From: an uncultured Lachnospiraceae bacterium
Lineage (GTDB): Bacteria; Bacillota; Clostridia; Lachnospirales; Lachnospiraceae
Assembly: GCA_945868305.1 (NCBI GenBank)
Contig: CAMBKU010000007.1
Location: 1-55,375, forward strand
DNA length: 55,375 bases
Reading direction: 5' to 3'
Shown here: piece after piece, positions 1 to 8,378 of the stretch
How positions within the stretch are numbered: position 1 is the first letter of the stretch
Layout of the letters: each line of letters starts with the position of its first letter
The notes under the pieces: generated by a model
Database searches by the model: none
Told to the model about the DNA's origin: nothing
What the model saw: only the letters and a program-made list of their open reading frames with translations
Made by a program: the position numbers and the translations under genes

Positions 1-391
1 CCATCTCCTCCCCATATCGTCTGAATTGTTCTCTTTGAATCCCTTTCTTATCCCACTGACTTGCAAACATGACACTATCATTTAGCAAAATGATAATTCC
101 CTTCATGTCACGCATACAGTAGGTAGAACCACCAATTTGGTTGCAGGTTACCTGCCGGACAAAATCCCCTGCACCATTTGTGAGTGAAATCTGTCCAATT
201 TCCACACCGATAATTTCCTTTTCCGTCCGGGCTAAAAGATAAACCGGACACGTCACATTCGTGTATCCGGTTTTCTTTAAATGTATTTCCACCTGACAGA
301 ACTCTCCGCGTATGTCTACTTTCGCAAAGCCCACATTCTGGTTCTTATCATTATTCTGATATGCATAAATATAGGTAACAAATCGTTGCAT
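1..391 (-). CDS. Conserved protein of unknown function, N-terminal 130 codons (cut by window edge)
   Basis: The reading frame is open from an ATG at 391 to the window edge. A GGAGGG ribosome site (404-409) lies 12 nt upstream. The protein starts MQRFVTYIYAY and continues with NVGFAKVDIRG and a run of short beta-strand-like segments rich in Val, Ile and Gly. There is no signal peptide or membrane segment in the visible part. The pattern resembles small conserved cytoplasmic proteins seen in many Lachnospiraceae (possibly DUF6128), but I cannot assign the family with certainty or propose a function. It lies 82 bp downstream of malG on the same strand. I see no clear terminator in between, so it could be read through from the maltodextrin operon or use its own promoter. 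The C-terminus is missing. Confidence 0.65.
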   Translation of the reverse strand, partial: MQRFVTYIYAYQNNDKNQNVGFAKVDIRGEFCQVEIHLKKTGYTNVTCPVYLLARTEKEIIGVEIGQISLTNGAGDFVRQVTCNQIGGSTYCMRDMKGIIILLNDSVMFASQWDKKGIQREQFRRYGEEM

Positions 392-473
392 AAAAGTCTT
401 TTTCCCTCCATAAATATTCTATATTCTATCCTATTCATGGAGGTTTTTTCTCATGCCAACAATATGAAACGTA

Positions 474-1313
474 TTATCCTTTTACAGCTCCCTGTGCCAT
501 TCCGTTTACCATATCTTTTACAAGGAAAAAGTATAAAATAACAATCGGCACCGCTATAAACACACTGCCTGCCGCAAATCTGGCAAATTCCGTTTCATCT
601 AAGTTCATAAGTCCCACTGCAACCGTATATAAATCCTTTTCCTTTAATAACAGCTTCGGAAGGATAAAATCACTCCATGGCCAGGTAAAGGAAGTTAACG
701 CCGTGTATACAATAATCGGCTTTGAGAGCGGCAGGTTTATTTTTGTAAAGACCTGAAAATTGGTCGCTCCGTCAATGCGCGCCGCCTCGTCAATTGCTTT
801 CGGAATCGTGTCGAAAAATCCCTTCTGCGTAAGATAACCCATAGGCGCACCGGCACTGTAGATTAAAATCAGTCCCCACAGATGATTAATCAGGTTAAAC
901 TGTGTCATCAAAAGGTAGACTGCAATCATTCCCATAAAGGACGGGAACATTCCCAGTACCATTGTCGTCTTCATCATGGGTTTTCTTGCCTTAAATTCAA
1001 ACCTTGACATTGTGTACGCTGTCAGGATAACCAAGAACGTGCCAAGAATACAGCTTCCCGCCGCCACAAACAACGTATTTAAAAACCATTTCGGATAATT
1101 ATAAAGTGTTGTATCCGTAAACAGCCTTTTAAAATTTATCAGGCTATACTCCTTCGGAAAAAAACCCTCAAAGGAATAAATTGTCCCCGATTTTGAAAAA
1201 GATGCCAGTATCAGCCATAAACAGGGGAAAAGAAATATAAACGATACCGCTATCAAAACAACATAAGTGATACTTGTGTCCAACACCTTTGTGGCATTCC
1301 GTTTTTTTCTCAT
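474..1313 (-). CDS. malG: Maltodextrin ABC transporter permease MalG-type
   Basis: Integral membrane permease of a carbohydrate ABC importer (MalG/MsmG class, MetI fold). The 279-residue protein has an N-terminal membrane segment after MRKKRNATK and about six segments in all. The conserved EAA loop reads DEAARIDGATNFQVF, followed by KINLPLSKP, the contact site for the transporter ATPase. The start at 1313 is chosen over a longer frame because GGAGGAGG lies just upstream and the ATG overlaps the stop of malF as ATGA, which implies translational coupling. It is the last gene of the GH13-malE-malF-malG operon. No ATPase gene is present, so it probably shares a MsmK/MalK-type ATPase encoded elsewhere. 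The substrate (maltodextrin) is inferred from the linked GH13 enzyme. Confidence 0.9.
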   Translation of the reverse strand: MRKKRNATKVLDTSITYVVLIAVSFIFLFPCLWLILASFSKSGTIYSFEGFFPKEYSLINFKRLFTDTTLYNYPKWFLNTLFVAAGSCILGTFLVILTAYTMSRFEFKARKPMMKTTMVLGMFPSFMGMIAVYLLMTQFNLINHLWGLILIYSAGAPMGYLTQKGFFDTIPKAIDEAARIDGATNFQVFTKINLPLSKPIIVYTALTSFTWPWSDFILPKLLLKEKDLYTVAVGLMNLDETEFARFAAGSVFIAVPIVILYFFLVKDMVNGMAQGAVKG

Positions 1314-2620
1314 TGAAATGTATCCTCCTCCCGATAAGATGGTGATTTTATGTAAACTGCAAGTGACAGAATCGATGTGATAAAAAATATTACAAGACTG
1401 ATAGCAGCTCCGATGCAATAATAATTGTTATCAATAGACAGATTGTACAACCAGTTAATCAAAAGATCAGTATCACTGGCAAGAAAATATCCGTCCAGAT
1501 ACAGCCCGCCTCTAAGGAAATAGAAGATACCGAAATTATTGAAATTTCCAATAAACTGGCTAATCAATACCGGCATTGTGGAAAACAGAACAAATGGCAA
1601 CGTCAGCTTTTTAAACTGTACCCATTTTCCCGCGCCGTCAATTTCTGCCGCCTCATAAAGGGAAGCATCCCGATTCGAGAGGATTCCGGTAGCGAGAAGC
1701 ATGATAGACGGTGTGCTAATCCAGCAGTTGACCAAAAGCCCAATCAGCCTGGCAGACCATTTTGCATCCAAATCCAAAAAACCAACTGCACTTCCTCCGG
1801 CCTGCGTAATAAGCCAGTTTATCGGCCCACCGTAGGAAAACATGAATTTGAAGGCAAGCAATGTAATAAATCCCGGAATCGCATAGGCAAGCACCGGGAA
1901 TGCACGCCAAAACGCCTTTCCCTTTACACACTCCTTATTTAAAAGCAGCGCCAGCCCAAGTCCCGCAAAGTAATTAAGAGCCGTAGATAACAGCGCCCAC
2001 ACCAGGTTCCAGCCTAAGATACGGAAAAAGGTCGGTGCAAACTGCGACAATGTAAGCAGTTTCTTAAAGTTGGCAAATCCAACCCAGTCCACCAGCTCCG
2101 GCGGTACAATTTCACCGCCGTAATTGGTAAACGCAATCAAAATCATAAATACAATAGGCAGAATATTAAACACGCATACCCCTAAAACCGGAAGTGCCAG
2201 CACTGTGATATAGAATTTTTTATCCAGAAGCTGTGCCATTTCCTCCTTAAAGGTATAGAGTCTTTTTCCGGCTTTGACACGTTCCTGCATCCGATACACA
2301 TCACGGATGTTCTGAACATACAAAAACAGAAATACCGCCAGCACAATCCATGCAAAAATTCCCATAAGAAGCATAATGACCGAATTGTCACCTCCTACTC
2401 CGAGCCAAGCATCCCCTTTCTGTGTTCCCAGGGTAAAAAATCCACGAATATCCGAGAAACCTCTGGTGATAAAATAGTAGAGGATACTTAGTTCTGCCAG
2501 GAAATACAAAAGCCCCTTCATGCGGCTTCCGTAGCAAAATTGCCCTGCTCCCATCACAACCGCGGACAGCTTTACATTTCTGCCCCATTTTCCTTTTTGT
2601 TTCTGCATATGAATTTTCAT
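1310..2620 (-). CDS. malF: Maltodextrin ABC transporter permease MalF-type, long form
   Basis: Partner permease of the MalG-type protein. At 436 residues it is much longer than the usual 290-300 residue sugar permease, because two or three extra hydrophobic segments precede the MetI core. The N-terminal part (GAGQFCYGSRMKGLLYF, then ILYYFITRGF and a segment near residues 80-105) resembles the N-terminal extension of MalC/MalF proteins of Gram-positive maltodextrin systems. The EAA loop reads YEAAEIDGAGKWVQF with KKLTLP after it. Start: ATG at 2620 has GAAAGG only about 2 nt upstream. An in-frame ATG at 2608 has better spacing, so the start is uncertain by four codons. The stop overlaps malG. 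The second sugar locus in this window has a normal-length MalF instead. Confidence 0.9.
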   Translation of the reverse strand: MKIHMQKQKGKWGRNVKLSAVVMGAGQFCYGSRMKGLLYFLAELSILYYFITRGFSDIRGFFTLGTQKGDAWLGVGGDNSVIMLLMGIFAWIVLAVFLFLYVQNIRDVYRMQERVKAGKRLYTFKEEMAQLLDKKFYITVLALPVLGVCVFNILPIVFMILIAFTNYGGEIVPPELVDWVGFANFKKLLTLSQFAPTFFRILGWNLVWALLSTALNYFAGLGLALLLNKECVKGKAFWRAFPVLAYAIPGFITLLAFKFMFSYGGPINWLITQAGGSAVGFLDLDAKWSARLIGLLVNCWISTPSIMLLATGILSNRDASLYEAAEIDGAGKWVQFKKLTLPFVLFSTMPVLISQFIGNFNNFGIFYFLRGGLYLDGYFLASDTDLLINWLYNLSIDNNYYCIGAAISLVIFFITSILSLAVYIKSPSYREEDTFQ

Positions 2621-2632
2621 ATCCTTTCTGTT

Positions 2633-4132
2633 TTACTTCAACGTAAAGATTGCATCATAAATCTGAGCGTCCATCTCCTCCAGCCCGGTTTTAAAGGACG
2701 AGAGATCCGTATACTTCTTTTCTCCCTCCGGACGGAACGCATCCTTTGCCAAATCCGTAAAGAAGGTCTGTGCCGGTGTCCAGAACTGTGATACCTCCTG
2801 GATCGACGGCATAAGTATGATGTTTCCTGCTTCCAGATTTTCATAAAGCAACTCACTCGTACCTCCCGCCTTTTCTGCCGCATCCTCTCTTGCCGGAGCA
2901 ATACCAAGCATTTCACTGCGCTTTAACATCATTTCATAGCTGGTGGCAAAGTCTACAAAAGCAAGACTTGCATTCGGATACTTCGTATATGCACTGATGG
3001 CGTAACCGTTCACACCGCCCATCATTTTAGAATCAATAAGCGTTGGATTTTCCTCTGTCAGATCCCCGCTTTCCGGAAGTTTCGGAAGCTCTGTCATGAC
3101 AAGATTTTCCTTTGCTTTTTCTTTTGCCTGTTCTGCGTCCAGTCCTTCTTTTTCATACTCTGCCGTCAGTTCATCCAGAAATGTAGAGTAGAGATCCGGC
3201 GTTGTAATCGTAGCAAAATAAGTTCCATCCGCAAGCTTGCTGTATGCATTGGTGGTAATCGTATCGTCGATACACTCCTCATTCATTACCGTAGCAAGCT
3301 GTGACAGCACCCAGGCTCCTTTTTCTGCTTCACCCTTTGACAATCCGATATCTGACGGGTCGGTATTGTTTTCCCCGAATAAATAACCGCCGTAGGAAAA
3401 CAGAAAACCACTGGAAAAATAAGCATCATAAAGAGATTTCATGTAGCCGTATTTAGATGCATCTGCCTCATGTCTTGCTATGGAATAAGCATACATATCA
3501 TTCCAGTTCTCCACTATATCCGGCACCTTATTTCCATCCTGATCCCAGGCAGTCTCCCAATCCTCTGGCAAAAGATCGGTGCGGTAATAAAGCATCGGCG
3601 CCTGAATGTTGACCGGAACACCGCAGCAATAGGTAGTTCCGTCCACAGTTGTTTCATAAGCTTCCCAGGCACTTTCTGGTATTTGACTGTAGCACTCCAT
3701 GGATTCCGCAGGAATTGGGTAAATGTGCTTGCCCTCTGCATACTGCATGATAACATCATTTGCCTGATAAAGCACATCCGGGCCATACCCATAAGGGCCA
3801 TCGTTTGCAAGATCTGAATACTGATCCATATTTGCATCCACCGCCTTGATTCCGTAATCTGCATATTCCTCATTGAACGCCGCAATCAGCTCATCAAAAT
3901 AGCCTTTAGAAATTGCCGTATCATTTTCCAGAACACGGATTGTCACATTCTGTTCCAGCTCTCCAGTAAAAACACTGCTTCCACCGGAAACCTTTGTTCC
4001 TCCCTCTGTGCTGCTTTCTGCCCCTGCTCCATTCTGCGTGGAGGCAGAAGTGTTCGCTTCACTTCCGCAGGCGGTAAGTTGTGCCGCCACAAGTAATGTT
4101 ACGCATGCAATCGTTGCTTTTTTCTTTTTCAT
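2633..4132 (-). CDS. malE: Maltodextrin-binding lipoprotein MalE-type
   Basis: Extracellular solute-binding protein of family 1, anchored as a lipoprotein. The 499-residue product has a basic start (MKKKK), a hydrophobic stretch and the lipobox QLTAC with the modified Cys at about residue 22, then a Ser/Thr/Gly-rich linker. The mature part shows typical sugar-binding features such as YGPDVLYQANDVI and GGVNGYAISAYTKYPNAS. The ATG at 4132 is preferred to an upstream alternative because AGGAG lies about 8 nt before it. The gene sits between the GH13 enzyme (26 bp away) and malF (12 bp). It is larger than the roughly 425-residue MalE of the second locus and the two look only distantly alike, which suggests different dextrin preference. 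Substrate is inferred from context. Confidence 0.9.
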   Translation of the reverse strand: MKKKKATIACVTLLVAAQLTACGSEANTSASTQNGAGAESSTEGGTKVSGGSSVFTGELEQNVTIRVLENDTAISKGYFDELIAAFNEEYADYGIKAVDANMDQYSDLANDGPYGYGPDVLYQANDVIMQYAEGKHIYPIPAESMECYSQIPESAWEAYETTVDGTTYCCGVPVNIQAPMLYYRTDLLPEDWETAWDQDGNKVPDIVENWNDMYAYSIARHEADASKYGYMKSLYDAYFSSGFLFSYGGYLFGENNTDPSDIGLSKGEAEKGAWVLSQLATVMNEECIDDTITTNAYSKLADGTYFATITTPDLYSTFLDELTAEYEKEGLDAEQAKEKAKENLVMTELPKLPESGDLTEENPTLIDSKMMGGVNGYAISAYTKYPNASLAFVDFATSYEMMLKRSEMLGIAPAREDAAEKAGGTSELLYENLEAGNIILMPSIQEVSQFWTPAQTFFTDLAKDAFRPEGEKKYTDLSSFKTGLEEMDAQIYDAIFTLK

Positions 4133-4158
4133 TTTTTTCACTCCTGTCTGCTGCTGTA

Positions 4159-5829
4159 TCATTTTTCACTGTTTTCCAATATCAGATAGCCCTCGGCTTC
4201 TATGGGCTCTTTTTCCACAAATTTTTCTTTTTCCGTCAGATTAATCCACAGTACTACATCTTTTTTCTGCCAGTGCCGTTTCACGCAAAGCATTTCATCC
4301 TCTGCTGTGACAGAAACACTGCCGTACTGCAAAACGGAATTTTTCCGAAGTGCTGTCAAACGCTTTATCTCGTTCATGACCTCCATATCCCAGTCTTTTT
4401 CCTCCCAGGAAAAACACCTCCGGGAATCCGGATCATAACCGCCCTCCATACAGATTTCCGTTCCGTAGTAGATGCAAGGTGCACCCGGAAATATCATCTC
4501 AAGGGCAAGCGCTGCCAAAAGCTTCTTTTTATCTTTTTTCACCTCTGTGAAAAAACGGTGCGTATCATGGGAATCTAACAGGTTTAACATCATAAAATTA
4601 ACCTGCTCATAATTGCGCATCAGATTTCCGTTTAACTTATCTGCCATTTCTTTTGCACTAAATACACCTTTTGCAAAATAATCCAGACACGCTTTCGTAA
4701 AGGAATAATTCATAATACTATCGTACTGGTCACCCATCAGATATGGATAAGCATCATGCCAATTCTCTCCGATAATAACACAGTTTGGATTTTCTGCTTT
4801 TACAGCCTTGCGGAACCTGCGCCAGAAATCGTGAGAAACCTCATCGGATACATCTAATCGCCATCCATCGATTCCTGCCTCCCGTATCCAGTAAAGCGCA
4901 ATGTCGATTAAAAACTCCTGTACTTCGGGGTTCGCCGTATTTAGCTTTGGCATATAATTGCAGGCGGCAAAGCATTCATAATTCATTTTTTCCGGATCCG
5001 GATAATCCCCTTCAATTAAGAACCAGTCATAATACCGGGACTTTTTCCCTTTCTTTAGAACATCCTGGAACTGCCGCATATTCATGCTACAGTGATTGAA
5101 CACCGCATCCAGCACAACACGGATTCCCTTTTCATGAGCAGTATCCACGAGCCGGAATAAATCTTCCTTTGTTCCAAACTGCGGATCTACTTCCATGTAA
5201 TCGCTTATGTCGTATTTATGATTGGAAATGGAAGAAAATACCGGAGTTAAGTACAAAGCGTTCACACCAAGTCCTCTGATATAATCCAGCTTTTCGGTAA
5301 TCCCTTTTAAATCACCTCCCGCAAAACTTTTCGGTGTCGGTATATCTCCCCACTTCATGTTAATATAATCCTGCGGTTTCTTCAAATCTCCCTGTCGAAA
5401 CCGGTCGATAAATATCTGATAAAATACAGCGCTGCGCATCCAGTCTACAACTTCCATCCGGTCGTTACTGTTTAAATACGGCATCTGGAAGAAATTATAA
5501 AATCCTTCCTCAAAGTTGTAGGTCTTACTTACTCCATCCTCGCTGTAGTAAAAGGTCTCCCCCTCCTCCTCGATTTCAAAAATATAGGCAAACCGCACAT
5601 CGGTAAGCTTCATCTTAATCTCATAGTAATGATAGAGCCTGTCACTGTAACAGATCTGCATTTTCTTTCTCTGGCGCTCAAAGGTAAAGTCATATTTGCA
5701 GGCATAAACCAGAGATACATCTGCCCTTTCATCCTCCCTCGCCATGCGCAGCCGGATTACCAGCTCCTTTTCTTCCGCTTCAAAACAAAAGCGGGAATCT
5801 GGGATATGTAATATTGCGTACTCGTTCAT
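4159..5829 (-). CDS. GH13 alpha-glucan hydrolase (neopullulanase / cyclomaltodextrinase type)
   Basis: Cytoplasmic glycoside hydrolase family 13 enzyme of 556 residues with no signal peptide. Residues 1-125 form an N-terminal beta domain of the CBM34 kind and the rest is the catalytic barrel. All four GH13 signature regions are visible: DAVFNH (241-246), GWRLDVSDE with nucleophile Asp326, IIGENWHDA with acid/base Glu355, and LLDSHDTHRF with Asp422. The family cleaves maltodextrins, cyclodextrins or pullulan inside the cell. The exact specificity cannot be read from sequence. It is the first gene of the operon with malE, malF and malG, so it most likely degrades the imported dextrins. A second enzyme of the same architecture lies at 43269-44999. 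Both keep the full catalytic triad. Confidence 0.92.
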   Translation of the reverse strand: MNEYAILHIPDSRFCFEAEEKELVIRLRMAREDERADVSLVYACKYDFTFERQRKKMQICYSDRLYHYYEIKMKLTDVRFAYIFEIEEEGETFYYSEDGVSKTYNFEEGFYNFFQMPYLNSNDRMEVVDWMRSAVFYQIFIDRFRQGDLKKPQDYINMKWGDIPTPKSFAGGDLKGITEKLDYIRGLGVNALYLTPVFSSISNHKYDISDYMEVDPQFGTKEDLFRLVDTAHEKGIRVVLDAVFNHCSMNMRQFQDVLKKGKKSRYYDWFLIEGDYPDPEKMNYECFAACNYMPKLNTANPEVQEFLIDIALYWIREAGIDGWRLDVSDEVSHDFWRRFRKAVKAENPNCVIIGENWHDAYPYLMGDQYDSIMNYSFTKACLDYFAKGVFSAKEMADKLNGNLMRNYEQVNFMMLNLLDSHDTHRFFTEVKKDKKKLLAALALEMIFPGAPCIYYGTEICMEGGYDPDSRRCFSWEEKDWDMEVMNEIKRLTALRKNSVLQYGSVSVTAEDEMLCVKRHWQKKDVVLWINLTEKEKFVEKEPIEAEGYLILENSEK

Positions 5830-5847
5830 AAATCTTCTTCCTTCTTG

Positions 5848-5876
5848 TTGACAAACTTATTAAAATTCTTTATAAA
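5848..5876 (+). promoter_or_regulatory. SigA-type promoter of the lacI-family gene
   Basis: TTGACA (5848-5853) and TATAAA (5871-5876) are separated by exactly 17 bp, and the regulator start codon follows at 5915. The 85-bp divergent region must also hold the leftward promoter of the GH13-malEFG operon, but I could not identify that one convincingly. Confidence 0.75.
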
Positions 5877-5914
5877 AATGAGTGAAGCATATTTCGCTGA
5901 AAGGAGATTTTCGT

Positions 5915-6712
5915 ATGAAACCAAAAATCACGATTCGGGACGTTGCAAAAGAAGCCGGGGTTTCAGTTGCCACCGTTTCTTATGTCTTAAACAACCGGAC
6001 AGACAAGCGTATCAGTGAGAAAACCCGCAAAAAGGTCTTACAGGTCATAAACCTGTTAAACTATACACCAAGTCAGTCTGCCCAGGCACTTGCCACCAGC
6101 CGCAGCCGTACTATCGCGCTTTATCTGACACCGGATATCTCCATCTTAAAAAACGCGGAACAGCTTCACTTCCTTCATTCTTTTTCCGCTTTTCTCCGCG
6201 GAAATGACTATGATTTAATTTACTTAAACGATGCCCGTATGGAAAAATTTGACCATGCGGATGCGATCGTCTGTTATGATATTTCTTCGGATTATTTTCA
6301 CCAGATTGGCGACTGCACATTTCTTCCCCTGCTCGCCTTAGACTGCCTGATTAATGATCCGTTATTTTTTCAGATAAATTCTGACTATGCGCGTATTGCA
6401 AAAGAAGCAGACGCCTATTTTACCGGAAAACCCTATTCACTGGTTTTGCTGGAAACCCCAAATAAAGAGCGCAAAGAGTTTCTCTCCAGTATTTTTTCTG
6501 ACATTCATTATGTCCATGATTTTTCCGATGTTTCCAACATCAAGGGGAAAAACCTCTTAATCTTAGAACAGACACTATATGATCTGCTACACGAATCAAA
6601 CCGGGTTTTCTTTTCCCCCGCCGTTTCTGAACAAAAGGCAGAGGCGCTGCTGCAATGCATAGAATATGCATTACAGCGCATACCTATTGAACAGCATAAC
6701 ATATCTGTCTGA
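5915..6712 (+). CDS. LacI-family transcriptional regulator, short form
   Basis: The N-terminus is a classic LacI helix-turn-helix plus hinge: TIRDVAKEAGVSVATVSYVL, then the conserved LNYTPSQSAQALA. Start: ATG at 5915 has AAAGGAG (5900-5906) in good position, whereas the earlier in-frame start at 5882 has none. The product is only 265 residues against about 330 for the family. After the HTH the effector-binding part is shortened and weakly conserved, and the usual C-terminal subdomain signature with a conserved Asp and Pro-Thr pair is not evident. It is transcribed divergently from the GH13-malEFG operon and convergently, 5 bp apart, with the starch-binding-like lipoprotein gene. It is therefore a candidate local sugar regulator, but ligand binding may be altered. 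Operator specificity is not known. Confidence 0.88.
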   Translation: MKPKITIRDVAKEAGVSVATVSYVLNNRTDKRISEKTRKKVLQVINLLNYTPSQSAQALATSRSRTIALYLTPDISILKNAEQLHFLHSFSAFLRGNDYDLIYLNDARMEKFDHADAIVCYDISSDYFHQIGDCTFLPLLALDCLINDPLFFQINSDYARIAKEADAYFTGKPYSLVLLETPNKERKEFLSSIFSDIHYVHDFSDVSNIKGKNLLILEQTLYDLLHESNRVFFSPAVSEQKAEALLQCIEYALQRIPIEQHNISV

Positions 6713-6717
6713 CCTCT

Positions 6718-7902
6718 TTATTCAAATGCTACGGACAGTTCCTGACTGGACGAATCATAAGTAAACGTATAGGTTCCCGTCTGCCCTGCAACCAGATTTG
6801 CGGTTTCTGTTCCTGTTACATAAGACAGGCTTTCCGTATCATCCGACTGGATATTGGTGTAGCGGATATATTCTGTTCCGGCACTGGTGTTATCCCCAAT
6901 CGTAACTGTGGATGTAAACATAAATTCATCTCCTTCAGTCAGATCTACCGTCAACACATAAACGCCATCCTGTTCTTGAAACTTCGTTTCATCCGAATAA
7001 ACATCTTCCCATCCGGTTATCTTTTCTCCCTTGATATAATAATCCACCTGCTTTTCCTGTCCGGCAGATGCGCCCTCTCCATTGTAGGTCCAGGTGATTA
7101 CATCATAAGAATTAATGTTAAATGCATCTTTATTTTCCTCCGAATAATTCGCATTATCCGTTTCATAAGTATCTTCTCCCGGATAGGTCGTTAACGTGAA
7201 GGTATAGTTTCCTGCCACTGCACACTTGATATTGGAACGTTTTGTGCTTGTTTCTCCCAATCCGCCGGAATTTGCAAAATAATCTTTACCGTCTTTTGAA
7301 ATGGTATCAAGATAACCGTATCCTCTCTGATTATGCCAGTCAGAATTCGTAGCAAATTGGAATTCATCCCCGGCTTCCAAATCCAGTGTAATGCTGTATA
7401 CGTTGGCATCGGAATTATCCTCTTTCGTCAATTTTTGCTCTTCGCCGATGACCTTTCCCCAGTTAGAGGCAAGGAGAACCGGACTGCTTCCGCTTCCCAC
7501 AATCGCAAACTCTCTGGTATCTTCCACATTGGAAACAAATCCCGCAAACAGGGAAATATCCTCTGTCACAGGCGTATCTTCGACATATCTGTGGTTCATC
7601 TGAGGAGTTCCGAACCACCCCACAAAGGTAAAGCCTTCTTTTTTGGGAATGTATTCCTTTAAAGCTTCCCCGTCTGCGGTTTCCTCTGTTTTTAAGACGG
7701 TCGTTCCATCGCTGTCATAATAGGTTACAGTGTGAACCCCTTCTTCTTTTGTATTCTGCGCTGTTTCAGTTGTTTCTTCCGTGTTCTGTACGGTTTCCTG
7801 TGCCGTTGACTCTGCTTCCTTACCGCAGCCGGCAACTGTCGGAACTGCTGTCATAAGCACTGCTGCAGCCAGCGCCGGTAAAAACATGCTCCTTCTTTTC
7901 AT
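6718..7902 (-). CDS. Surface lipoprotein with InlB-type repeat and two starch-binding-like modules
   Basis: A 394-residue exported lipoprotein. It has a signal peptide with lipobox VAGC (Cys26) and an acidic Thr/Glu-rich linker (residues 30-55). Residues 58-123 form an InlB B-repeat / Listeria-Bacteroides repeat unit, recognisable by YYDSDGTTVLKTE and GFTFVGWF. Two beta-rich modules follow (about 132-260 and 285-394), each carrying a GDEFQF or GDEFMF motif and closing on a TYTF/YTFTL strand. This layout resembles the carbohydrate-binding modules of SusE/SusF-like and amylase-attached starch-binding proteins; that assignment is by pattern only. The role would be glucan capture at the cell surface. 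It has its own promoter (8051-8079) with two LacI-type operators, so expression is probably sugar-controlled. The ribosome site AAGGGTGG lies before ATG 7902. Confidence 0.75.
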   Translation of the reverse strand: MKRRSMFLPALAAAVLMTAVPTVAGCGKEAESTAQETVQNTEETTETAQNTKEEGVHTVTYYDSDGTTVLKTEETADGEALKEYIPKKEGFTFVGWFGTPQMNHRYVEDTPVTEDISLFAGFVSNVEDTREFAIVGSGSSPVLLASNWGKVIGEEQKLTKEDNSDANVYSITLDLEAGDEFQFATNSDWHNQRGYGYLDTISKDGKDYFANSGGLGETSTKRSNIKCAVAGNYTFTLTTYPGEDTYETDNANYSEENKDAFNINSYDVITWTYNGEGASAGQEKQVDYYIKGEKITGWEDVYSDETKFQEQDGVYVLTVDLTEGDEFMFTSTVTIGDNTSAGTEYIRYTNIQSDDTESLSYVTGTETANLVAGQTGTYTFTYDSSSQELSVAFE

Positions 7903-7962
7903 CTTTTTTCCACCCTTCTTTTTTCTTTTCCTTTTCCTGAACTTTTTGGTTCAAGCTTTTTC

Positions 7963-7978
7963 TGCTTAAACGGTTAAC
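7963..7978. promoter_or_regulatory. LacI-type operator copy 1
   Basis: TGCTTAAACGGTTAAC. Its core TTAAmCGkTTAA is nearly palindromic with a central CG, typical of LacI-family operators. It sits in the leader of the lipoprotein gene, and an identical 16-mer occurs at 8027-8042. Confidence 0.7.
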
Positions 7979-8026
7979 CACTTGCGTAATAGATAAGTTA
8001 ACCTGTTTTTGCACGAATTTATCATT

Positions 8027-8042
8027 TGCTTAAACGGTTAAC
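8027..8042. promoter_or_regulatory. LacI-type operator copy 2
   Basis: Exact second copy of the 16-mer TGCTTAAACGGTTAAC, 64 bp (about six helical turns) from copy 1. It begins 8 bp downstream of the -10 element of the lipoprotein promoter, where a bound repressor would block initiation. Which LacI protein binds is not known. Confidence 0.7.
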
Positions 8043-8050
8043 TTAAGTTT

Positions 8051-8079
8051 AATGTACCACGTTTACCATATTCTGTCAA
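8051..8079 (-). promoter_or_regulatory. SigA-type promoter of the starch-binding-like lipoprotein gene
   Basis: On the minus strand TTGACA (8079-8074) and TACATT (8056-8051) are 17 bp apart. The leader to the ATG at 7902 is about 140 nt and holds both operator copies. Confidence 0.75.
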
Positions 8080-8342
8080 TGGCTTTTGTGTTATTTTACA
8101 CTTTTTCTTCATGGATGCTTTCTGGTTTTGGTAATATTGCACAATTCTAACCATGCAAATTTGTCTCTATATTACAATAAAAAAGAAATTCTTGCGGAAT
8201 ATAACCAGTTTCGCCTAGATGAATCATTTAATATTCACACATTTGTAAAACATACCTTGTATCTTTCCATTGTGTTGTTGTTATTTTCCACATAGATTTT
8301 AACAAAAAAGTTCCTTTTTCATGTTTTTTGTACAAAAAGTTG

Positions 8343-8371
8343 TTGACATTTTTCGACACAAGGGGTATATT
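8343..8371 (+). promoter_or_regulatory. Strong SigA-type promoter not attached to any gene
   Basis: TTGACA (8343-8348) and TATATT (8366-8371) are spaced by 17 bp, with A/T-rich sequence upstream. Only about 100 nt follow before a strong terminator at 8442-8474 and there is no coding frame, so the product is probably a small RNA. Confidence 0.7.
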
Positions 8372-8378
8372 ATATATA

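Noticed and set aside
5830-5914. LacI operator between the GH13 gene and the short regulator
   Set aside because: A GTTGACAAAC stretch looks slightly palindromic but is explained by the -35 element, and it does not match the twin 16-mer at 7963 and 8027.
8086-8295. Open frame of 69 codons on the plus strand in the lipoprotein-helicase gap
   Set aside because: No ribosome site before its GTG start, it overlaps the leftward promoter, and the composition is that of random AT-rich DNA.
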